Assembly (NCBI GenBank): GCA_025450255.1
Contig: JANWHV010000121.1
Span: 1 to 8,487, forward strand
Reading direction: 5' to 3'
Source of the DNA: Chloroflexota bacterium
Lineage (GTDB): Bacteria; Chloroflexota; UBA5177; JANWHV01
Length of the DNA stretch: 8,487 nt
The notes beneath the pieces were generated by a model. That model did no database searches. It worked only from the letters and a program-made list of their open reading frames with translations, and was not told where the DNA came from. Position numbers and translations under genes: made by a program. Positions 1 through 4,953 of this stretch are shown here, piece after piece; position 1 is the first letter of the stretch; each line of letters begins with the position of its first letter.

Positions 1-316
1 CATAGTGCCGGATCACCAGCACATCGGCGTAGCTGCCGACGATGCGGACCGTGTCCTCAAGGGTCTCCCCTTTAACGGCCGAGGAGAATTCGCGCGCGTT
101 TTCCGTGGTAATCACCTGGCCGCCGAGCCGCATCATCGCCGCCTCGAACGAGAGGCGCGTGCGCGTGCTGGGCTCGTAGAACAACGTGGCCATTATCCGG
201 CCTGCCAGCATGGCGTTTCCGCCGCTCGCGGCGACCTCGCGCATCTCGCTGGCCTGGCTGAAAACGCGCTCGAGCAGCGGGCGGTCGAACTGCTGGCTCT
301 CTAGTACATGAAGCAA
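1..316 (-). CDS. pyrB: Aspartate carbamoyltransferase catalytic subunit, N-terminal part (3' end outside window)
   Basis: PyrB joins carbamoyl phosphate and L-aspartate to give N-carbamoyl-L-aspartate, the committed step of pyrimidine synthesis in the cytoplasm. About 105 codons are visible and the rest lies beyond the left edge. The diagnostic carbamoyl-phosphate loop [16 protein letters not shown] is present around residues 46-61. It is followed by SSAVKGET, which supplies the conserved Ser and Lys contributed by the neighbouring subunit, and by a VIRHY segment matching the family's active-site VMRH stretch. The frame contains no ATG near its start. A TTG at 316 gives the N-terminus [10 protein letters not shown], usual for the family, and sits 9 nt after an AGGAG. 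A GTG at 322 is the alternative but lies only 3 nt from that site. The gene starts 42 nt after the capA-like stop with no terminator between, so cotranscription is likely. No PyrR-type attenuator fits in that gap. Identity is near certain; the start is less so. Confidence 0.95.
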   Translation of the reverse strand, partial: MLHVLESQQFDRPLLERVFSQASEMREVAASGGNAMLAGRIMATLFYEPSTRTRLSFEAAMMRLGGQVITTENAREFSSAVKGETLEDTVRIVGSYADVLVIRHY

Positions 317-325
317 CGGCACAAT

Positions 326-330
326 CTCCT
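326..330 (-). promoter_or_regulatory. Shine-Dalgarno site of pyrB
   Basis: AGGAG on the minus strand (within TGAGGAGATTG) is the only good ribosome binding site upstream of the pyrB frame. It lies 9 nt before the TTG codon at 316 and 3 nt before the GTG at 322. The spacing favours the TTG as initiation codon. It lies between the stop of the upstream CapA-like gene and pyrB. Confidence 0.7.
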
Positions 331-358
331 CATGCTGGCGGCTGCAGGCCGGGCCGCC

Positions 359-1459
359 CTAATAACCCTTCGCAATCCGTACCGACGCGTCGCGCATGCG
401 CGCCAGGATCGGCGCGCCGTCCGCCGCGGAGAGAAAGTGCGGCTGGGCGTAGTTCTCAATCATCACGGGCCGATAACGGACGGAGATCAGTTTCTTGCCA
501 TAAAACGTATAGGTACCGACCACGCCCTGGCGGGTTTCAATCGACCACATTTGATCGAAGACAAAGTTGCCGTGCGCGTAGGCGATGAATTTTCCGTGGT
601 ACATCTCCACGCCCTGCACCCAGTGCGGGTGGTTGCCGATCACCAGGTCCGCCCCGGCCTGAATCGTAAGGTGCGCGATCTGACGCGGATCCTGGTCCGC
701 GATGCCCGGCGCGGTCAGCGGCACGGATGTGTATTCGCGTCCCCAATGATACGACACTACCACGACGTCGGCACGGGTGCGCGCGTGTCGCACTTCCTTC
801 GCCATCTCCGCCGTGTCGATCGTCTCGCCGACTCCGTTGAAGCCAAGGAAGGCGAAACGAACGCCCTTCACCTCCTTGTACACGATATGACCGAAGCCGT
901 CCCAGTCAATGTGCGCGGCGGTGAGATGCTGCTCGGTTTCGTGGATGGCCGGGATACCATAGTTGCCGATATGGTTGTTCGGCAGGTTCGCGATATCGAC
1001 GCCGGCTAGCTTCAGGCCCTGCACCACGCGCGGATCGCCGCAGAACGTCAGGCCCGAGTTGGTAACCGCGCAGCCGTCGATCAGCGGCGACTCAAGGTTG
1101 ATGAGGGTAAGATCGGCTGCCCGCGTGAACTTGTAGGTGCGCAAGAACGGATAGGTATAGTCGTTCCGAATGGCCATCTCATAGTTCACCGATCGCGCCG
1201 GTATCACGTCGCCGGTGGCGATAATGGTGATCAGCTTCCGCGGATCGAGGTGCGCGAACGAGGGAGGATGCGGGCCGAAAATCGAGTTGAGCGATATCCT
1301 GGGCATCGGCAGCGGCGGCGAGGCCGCGTTCGCGGGGATCGTGTTGAATGGCGTGCCGGCGCTCTCGCCGAGCAGGCCCACCAGCCCGCGACGCGTATCG
1401 ACGGCCCGCGGCTGCAGCAGGACCAGCAGCACGGCGAAAACGATTGCTAACCGCCGCAT
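359..1459 (-). CDS. CapA/PgsA-family secreted protein (PGA_cap, metallophosphatase fold)
   Basis: This 366-residue protein belongs to the CapA (poly-gamma-glutamate capsule biosynthesis, PGA_cap) family, which has a calcineurin-like metallophosphatase fold. It begins MRRLAIVFAVLLVLLQ, an uncleaved anchor or signal peptide, followed by a Pro/Ala-rich linker to about residue 75. The family motifs appear in order: ATGDV (81-85), NLESP (121-125), NNHIGNYG (161-168, Asn where many members have Asp), SYHWGREY (236-243), GNHPHW (275-280) and AHGNFVFDQ (295-303). These supply the His, Asp and Asn residues expected to bind metal. The domain should lie outside the membrane. Length is usual for the family. 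ATG at 1459 is preceded by AAGGA with a 6-nt gap. It lies 61 nt after the L,D-transpeptidase gene and 42 nt before pyrB on the same strand. No capB, capC or other polyglutamate genes are beside it, so a capsule role is unproven; envelope polymer or phosphoester processing is equally possible. Confidence 0.9.
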   Translation of the reverse strand: MRRLAIVFAVLLVLLQPRAVDTRRGLVGLLGESAGTPFNTIPANAASPPLPMPRISLNSIFGPHPPSFAHLDPRKLITIIATGDVIPARSVNYEMAIRNDYTYPFLRTYKFTRAADLTLINLESPLIDGCAVTNSGLTFCGDPRVVQGLKLAGVDIANLPNNHIGNYGIPAIHETEQHLTAAHIDWDGFGHIVYKEVKGVRFAFLGFNGVGETIDTAEMAKEVRHARTRADVVVVSYHWGREYTSVPLTAPGIADQDPRQIAHLTIQAGADLVIGNHPHWVQGVEMYHGKFIAYAHGNFVFDQMWSIETRQGVVGTYTFYGKKLISVRYRPVMIENYAQPHFLSAADGAPILARMRDASVRIAKGY

Positions 1460-1465
1460 GTGCCG

Positions 1466-1470
1466 TCCTT
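1466..1470 (-). promoter_or_regulatory. Shine-Dalgarno site of the CapA-like gene
   Basis: AAGGA on the minus strand lies 6 nt upstream of the ATG at 1459, a standard spacing that supports this start. It sits immediately downstream of the small inverted repeat at 1472-1487. Confidence 0.65.
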
Positions 1471-1471
1471 C

Positions 1472-1487
1472 TCAGACGGGAGTCTGA
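1472..1487 (-). repeat. Perfect 6-bp inverted repeat (hairpin) before the CapA-like gene
   Basis: On the minus strand TCAGAC-TCCC-GTCTGA forms a perfect 6-bp stem with a 4-nt loop in the gap between the L,D-transpeptidase and CapA-like genes. No T-run follows, so it is not a convincing intrinsic terminator. It ends 1 nt before the Shine-Dalgarno site, so it could stabilise a processed mRNA end or influence translation. A chance occurrence is possible. Confidence 0.35.
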
Positions 1488-1520
1488 TCGTACCCGCTCA
1501 TTCTCACCATAAACTCAATG

Positions 1521-2984
1521 TTAATACACGACCACCGGCGTGCCAACCTGCGCCCAGTTCCAGAGCCATACCATGTCCGCGATTGGGATATTGACGCAGC
1601 CGTGGCTGCCCACGGGCTCGCCTGGATCGCTGGAATAGTGCGGCAAATTGGTGCCCGGCCCATAGACTTTGCGCCACGGCGAGTCGTGGAGCCCGTAGCC
1701 GCCGATGAACGGCATCCAGTAGCGTACCCAACTTGGCGGGTAATAGAACGGCGAACCCAGCGGCCATGGAGAGATGAACTCGAATGGCGTCTGCTTGAGA
1801 TACACGTGGAATATGCCGTGTACGGTCGGCAGCTCCGGCCGGCCGGTCGTAATATAATTCTCGTGCACCAGCAGTCCGTGGTCATATTCGCGCAGGACCT
1901 GGCCTTCAGTGGAGACCACGATCACCTTGTCTGGGATAACCGAGAAGTATTTCGCTAGATCGGGCGAGGGGTCCTGTGCGGTGGCGAGATGATCGGCGCC
2001 GCCGGTTGTCAGGCCATACGGGTTTGGCTTGAGGACGAACGACGCCGCGCCCGCCGCGCTATCCAGGCCGCTGACCGCCCGCACCGTTACCCGCGCGGCA
2101 TGGGCGTATTTCAACGGCACGAGGAGATGCGCCGTGTAGACCCAGCGTCCTTGACTATCGGCCACGCCGGTAGCGGTGACGACGACGGTGCTGGTGACGG
2201 CCATGGTCACGGTAAGATTGGCGCCTGGCCTGGTGGACACGAACACGCTTATCTTATTCCCCGCCACTACCGATTTGCTGGTGGTCTTGACGAACAAAGG
2301 CATGGCGGGCCTTGGCGTGAGCACGAAACGGGTTGAGCGCGAGCGGGTGCCGGCCTGGTTCGATACCAGCACGGTAGCGGTAACGCCCAGGGTCGTATGC
2401 GGGAGCACGGTGTCCAGCACCGAGATTGTGTAGCGGCCAGACCGATCGGTAACTCCCCTGCCACTGCCGATCTCCGTGCCGCCGTCGGCGCGCAACACGT
2501 AGGTGAATTCGGCGAACGGCGCGGTGCTCACGAAAACGCCAACCGGCGTCCCAGCCATGTATCGCGGCTGAAGCGCGTGGACGAACAGCGCCGGCAATGG
2601 CGCGCCCTGGATGGCCAGCGTGCCGGACCAATGGCTGCCCAGTTTTCCACGCCGGGCGACAAGTGAAAGATGTGCGTCGCCCTTCAGGCTTAGCCCAATC
2701 GGCACCTGCCAGGTAAACACATAGCGGCCCCGCGCATCCGCTATGGCGTGATAGGTGCCGATCGCGTTCGCGGCATAGCGGACGGTCAGGGTAAGCGCGG
2801 CGCGTGAACCCGTATGCACGAAGAGCGCGGCCTTACCGCCCTCGCTTGCCCGTGCCCGCAGCACGGTTGCCCGCACGCTCAGACCACCGATCGATGACGC
2901 TGCTCCGCTGGGAGCGGACCTGAACGGAAGGATGACTCCGAGAATGACCACCAGAAGCACACACGCTCGCATGACCCGCGTCAT
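1521..2984 (-). CDS. Secreted L,D-transpeptidase (YkuD) with three Ig-like repeats
   Basis: L,D-transpeptidases make 3-3 peptidoglycan cross-links or attach proteins to peptidoglycan outside the membrane, using a catalytic cysteine. Numbering here starts at ATG 2984 (487 residues). Residues 1-30 form a signal peptide with the hydrophobic core CVLLVVILGVILP. Residues about 37-126, 133-223 and 231-319 are three beta-rich Ig-like repeats, the last two sharing VFVST and G-V-D-GR signatures. The YkuD domain spans about 352-487 and carries GLHD (His433) and SHGCVN (Cys463), the complete HxxxS/THGChN active-site pattern. The protein ends directly after the domain with PVVVY. The frame is open to a TTG at 3011, which would add nine residues. 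ATG 2984 was chosen because GGAAGAGG lies 10 nt upstream and the signal peptide then begins properly. It is the first gene of a probable unit with the CapA-like gene and pyrB. Family assignment is very secure; the cellular substrate is unknown. Confidence 0.94.
   Translation of the reverse strand: MTRVMRACVLLVVILGVILPFRSAPSGAASSIGGLSVRATVLRARASEGGKAALFVHTGSRAALTLTVRYAANAIGTYHAIADARGRYVFTWQVPIGLSLKGDAHLSLVARRGKLGSHWSGTLAIQGAPLPALFVHALQPRYMAGTPVGVFVSTAPFAEFTYVLRADGGTEIGSGRGVTDRSGRYTISVLDTVLPHTTLGVTATVLVSNQAGTRSRSTRFVLTPRPAMPLFVKTTSKSVVAGNKISVFVSTRPGANLTVTMAVTSTVVVTATGVADSQGRWVYTAHLLVPLKYAHAARVTVRAVSGLDSAAGAASFVLKPNPYGLTTGGADHLATAQDPSPDLAKYFSVIPDKVIVVSTEGQVLREYDHGLLVHENYITTGRPELPTVHGIFHVYLKQTPFEFISPWPLGSPFYYPPSWVRYWMPFIGGYGLHDSPWRKVYGPGTNLPHYSSDPGEPVGSHGCVNIPIADMVWLWNWAQVGTPVVVY
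2028..2876 (-). repeat. Three tandem Ig-like protein repeats within the L,D-transpeptidase gene
   Basis: Three successive segments of about 90 residues (roughly 2607-2876, 2316-2588 and 2028-2294, minus strand) share a layout. Each has a G/A-rich turn, then a strand such as AALFVHTGSRA, VGVFVSTAPFA or ISVFVSTRPGA, then a D..GRY/W turn (DARGRYVF, DRSGRYTI, DSQGRWVY), then a VP/LP hydrophobic segment and a V-rich strand. They diverge strongly in DNA sequence, so these are old domain duplications rather than recent ones. Similar stalks in other secreted proteins position a catalytic domain in the cell wall. Confidence 0.7.
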
Positions 2985-2994
2985 CCTGGACAAA

Positions 2995-3002
2995 CCTCTT
3001 CC
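2995..3002 (-). promoter_or_regulatory. Shine-Dalgarno site of the L,D-transpeptidase gene
   Basis: GGAAGAGG on the minus strand lies 10 nt before ATG 2984. The upstream TTG at 3011 has only a weak GAGCGCGG in front of it. This decides in favour of the shorter protein, though the spacing is a little long. Confidence 0.5.
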
Positions 3003-3058
3003 ATCACTCAACCGCGCTCAGCACTGGAATCAACGTGTTTCCTAGTGCATATGGCCTC

Positions 3059-3067
3059 ATTGTAGCA
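3059..3067 (-). promoter_or_regulatory. Extended -10 promoter driving the L,D-transpeptidase gene
   Basis: The minus strand reads TGCTACAAT, an extended -10 element (TGn plus TACAAT, 5 of 6 matches to TATAAT). No good -35 box is found 16-18 nt upstream, which fits an extended -10 type promoter. Transcription would begin near 3052, leaving a leader of about 68 nt before ATG 2984. It lies in the divergent intergenic region and would serve the three-gene minus-strand unit. Confidence 0.5.
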
Positions 3068-3079
3068 CCACATATGGTG
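3066..3079. promoter_or_regulatory. Inverted repeat overlapping the minus-strand promoter (possible operator)
   Basis: CACCA-CATA-TGGTG is a perfect 5-bp inverted repeat with a 4-bp spacer. It covers the TG of the extended -10 element and the spacer upstream of it, so a bound protein would block RNA polymerase. A second CATATGG occurs 23 bp away at 3048-3054, about two helical turns, on the same face. No regulator can be named. The arms are short and chance is a real alternative. Confidence 0.35.
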
Positions 3080-3152
3080 TGTTGAGGTTCCAGGCCGTTT
3101 CCGGTAGTGCTCGCGAGCCGGTGGGCTTGCCCTCCGCTCCCCTGGAGGCGAA

Positions 3153-3158
3153 TATAGA
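3153..3158 (+). promoter_or_regulatory. Weak candidate -10 box for the GAF/protease pair
   Basis: TATAGA matches four of six -10 positions and lies 44 nt upstream of the GAF gene start. The best upstream partner, TTGCCC at 3127-3132, is 20 nt away, which is too far for a standard promoter. A promoter for the rightward pair must lie somewhere in 3068-3190 unless it is internal. This is the best candidate but it is weak. Confidence 0.22.
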
Positions 3159-3190
3159 GCAGTAGTGGTTGGTGATGTGATCCATAGGAC

Positions 3191-3195
3191 AGGAG
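3191..3195 (+). promoter_or_regulatory. Shine-Dalgarno site of the GAF-domain gene
   Basis: AGGAG (within ACAGGAGCGG) lies 7 nt before ATG 3203. This near-ideal site and spacing fixes the start of the GAF gene and suggests efficient translation of the first gene of the pair. Confidence 0.8.
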
Positions 3196-3202
3196 CGGCC
3201 GT

Positions 3203-4069
3203 ATGCCAGACGGACAGAGCGGGGACAGCGCCGAGGAGACGATCGCGCGTTTGTCCGCCGAGATCGATCGACTCCGCCGCGATCTGGAGGGCGAGCGGTT
3301 CGCCGGCGAATTGCGACGGGCCTTGAGCCTCGCCGCCGGCGCCGGCATCATCGCGTCGCCGGTCAAGCACAGCCGGCTCCTGGAGATGATCGTGGCCACG
3401 GCGGCCCATGTCATCTCCGCGCAAGCGGCATCGTTATTTCTGATCGACGAGGAACACCAGGAGCTGGTATTCGAAGTCGCGCTCGGCCAGAAGGGCGAGG
3501 CCGTCAAGAAGTTCCGCGTCCCGCTCGGCAAGGGCATAGCCGGCCTTGTCGCCGTTACGGGCCAGCCCATGGCGGTGTCGAATGTCCAGGAAGACCCCAG
3601 GCACGCCACCGACATCGCCAAAAGCATTGGCTACCAGCCAAAGAGCATTCTGTGCGTGCCGTTGTACTACGACGACCAGGTGATCGGTGTTCTGGAATTG
3701 CTTGATAAGGTCGGAGCGCCATCCTTCAGCGCCGCCGATACCGCGGCTCTCGGCCTCTTTGCCAATCAGGCGGCCGTGGCGATCGAGCAATCACGCGCCT
3801 ATCGCAATATCACGGCGCTGCTGCGTGACGTGCTGAGCAGTCTGGAGAGCGATCGCACGCAGGCAGCCAGACTGGGCGAAGGCATGGCCTCGTTTGCCGC
3901 CGATATGGAGGATGACCAGGGATACCGGCGCGCGCTCGACCTCGCTCGCCTGGTGCAGGAGATTGCCTGGCAGGGTGAGCGCGAATACACGCTGTGCCGT
4001 TCGGTACTCGAGGGGTTCGCCGGCTACATTCGCTCGCGGCCGGACTTCAGCGGCCTGGGGTCGTTCTGA
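3203..4069 (+). CDS. GAF-domain sensor protein without a recognised output domain
   Basis: The 288-residue protein has no signal peptide or membrane segment and should be cytoplasmic. Residues 9-40 are charged and heptad-like (EETIARLSAEIDRLRRDLEG), a likely coiled coil for dimerisation. Residues about 56-200 form a GAF domain, a small-molecule or redox/light-cofactor sensing fold. Its marks are ASLFLIDEE (76-84), the PLGKGIAGLVAVTGQP turn (107-122), a CVPLYY strand (151-156), IGVLELLDK (161-169) and the closing helix FANQAAVAIEQSRAYRN. Residues 203-288 are mostly helical and match nothing I recognise. There is no histidine kinase, GGDEF, PP2C or helix-turn-helix. The stop overlaps the start of the S8 protease gene by one base (TGATG), so the two products are probably made together and may interact. 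I infer that it senses a ligand and controls, or is a target of, the protease. The ligand is unknown. Confidence 0.88.
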   Translation: MPDGQSGDSAEETIARLSAEIDRLRRDLEGERFAGELRRALSLAAGAGIIASPVKHSRLLEMIVATAAHVISAQAASLFLIDEEHQELVFEVALGQKGEAVKKFRVPLGKGIAGLVAVTGQPMAVSNVQEDPRHATDIAKSIGYQPKSILCVPLYYDDQVIGVLELLDKVGAPSFSAADTAALGLFANQAAVAIEQSRAYRNITALLRDVLSSLESDRTQAARLGEGMASFAADMEDDQGYRRALDLARLVQEIAWQGEREYTLCRSVLEGFAGYIRSRPDFSGLGSF

Positions 4070-4926
4070 TGATGAGCGCCAGGCCGGCTTACAGCGCGCA
4101 ATTCGCCCCGGACGTGCTGCCGATGGTGCCCGCGATGTCGTATCTCGACGACATCACACCTGATTGGGCCTGGGGCGGAGGCACCGGCACGGGCGTGAAG
4201 GTCGCGGTGATCGACAGCGGCGTCGACGCCGGCCACCCGGACGTCGGCTACGTCAACGGGTATTGCGAGGTCGGCGATGACGACGGCACGCCGGTCTATT
4301 CGACGCTGCCGCACGATGATGCGTACGGCCACGGCACCGCGTGCGCCGGCGTCATCCGCGCGATCGCGCCGGATTGCGAGATCTACAGCGTGAAGGTGCT
4401 GGGCTCGGCGCTTACCGGCCGTGGCATGGTGTTCGCGGCTGGGCTGCGCTGGGCGATCGACAACGGCAAGAACGTCTGCAACCAGAGTCTTGGCACCACC
4501 AAAAGAGACTTTTACGGCGTATTCCATGAGCTAGCGGACCAGGCATACTTCCGCAACGTGATGCTGGTTACAGCCGCGAACAACATGCCCATTCCCAGTT
4601 TCCCCTCGGTGTACGCGTCAGTCATCTCCGTGGCCTCGCACGAGATTCAAGATCCGTACCGCTTCTATTACAACCCCAATCCACCGGTGGAATTCGGCGC
4701 GCCGGGGATCGACGTTCGCGTGCCCTGGTTGAATGGCGGCTATATCACGGCAACCGGAAACAGCTTCGCCGCGCCGCACATCTCCGGCATCGTGGCGCGC
4801 ATCATATCCAAGCACCCTGGGCTCACCTCATTCCATGTCAAGGCGCTGCTGCGCGCCCTGGCCGCGAACGTCGCTCGCCCGAGCATCGTGGTCCCCGCGG
4901 CGGAGCGGGCCGGCTCAAATGCCTGA
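4069..4926 (+). CDS. Leaderless S8 (subtilisin-family) serine peptidase
   Basis: This 285-residue subtilase hydrolyses peptide bonds through an Asp-His-Ser triad. All three are present: Asp49 in VAVIDSGVD, His88 in YGHGTACAG and Ser232 in TGNSFAAPH. Asn172 in VTAANN sits at the oxyanion position. Two motifs depart from the usual forms: GNSFAAPH replaces GTSMAxPH, and AANN replaces AAGN. Only about 40 residues precede the catalytic core, with no signal peptide, membrane segment or I9 propeptide, so it should act inside the cell and need no autocatalytic maturation. Four cysteines (66, 92, 103, 137) suggest a reduced setting or a redox switch. ATG 4069 overlaps the GAF stop, with a weak TGGGG 8 nt upstream; ATG 4072 is equally possible. 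The frame is open back to a GTG at 3994, inside the GAF gene, which I reject. Intracellular subtilases include proteases for RiPP leaders and regulated conflict-type proteases. Which applies here cannot be told. Confidence 0.92.
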   Translation: MMSARPAYSAQFAPDVLPMVPAMSYLDDITPDWAWGGGTGTGVKVAVIDSGVDAGHPDVGYVNGYCEVGDDDGTPVYSTLPHDDAYGHGTACAGVIRAIAPDCEIYSVKVLGSALTGRGMVFAAGLRWAIDNGKNVCNQSLGTTKRDFYGVFHELADQAYFRNVMLVTAANNMPIPSFPSVYASVISVASHEIQDPYRFYYNPNPPVEFGAPGIDVRVPWLNGGYITATGNSFAAPHISGIVARIISKHPGLTSFHVKALLRALAANVARPSIVVPAAERAGSNA

Positions 4927-4947
4927 GCCGCGAGCGAGAGGCGCGGC
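4927..4947. terminator. Weak candidate bidirectional terminator between convergent genes
   Basis: GCCGCG and CGCGGC form a perfect 6-bp stem with a 9-nt loop in the 27-nt gap between the protease stop (4926) and the regulator stop (4954). Neither strand has a T-run after the stem, so an ordinary intrinsic terminator is not shown. In a GC-rich genome such a stem may arise by chance. Confidence 0.3.
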
Positions 4948-4953
4948 GCTCTT

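Noticed and set aside
308..1009. Long plus-strand open frame (233 codons) opposite the CapA-like gene
   Set aside because: It is antisense to a gene with a full set of family motifs, is Arg/His/Val-rich like typical GC-rich shadow frames and has no recognisable domain.
1472..1487. Intrinsic terminator between the L,D-transpeptidase and CapA-like genes
   Set aside because: The stem is only 6 bp and no T-run follows on the minus strand, so it is listed only as an inverted repeat.
2985..3011. TTG start at 3011 for the L,D-transpeptidase
   Set aside because: It adds nine residues before the signal peptide and has only a weak ribosome site. ATG 2984 has GGAAGAGG upstream. It cannot be excluded fully.
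3004..3627. Minus-strand open frame of 207 codons across the divergent region and the GAF gene
   Set aside because: It is rich in Ser, Arg and Ala with no domain, covers the GAF coding strand in antisense and would run through the promoter region.
3994..4068. Upstream GTG start for the S8 protease at 3994
   Set aside because: The added 25 residues lie wholly inside the GAF gene and look like out-of-frame translation. The TGATG overlap at 4069 gives a typical coupled start.
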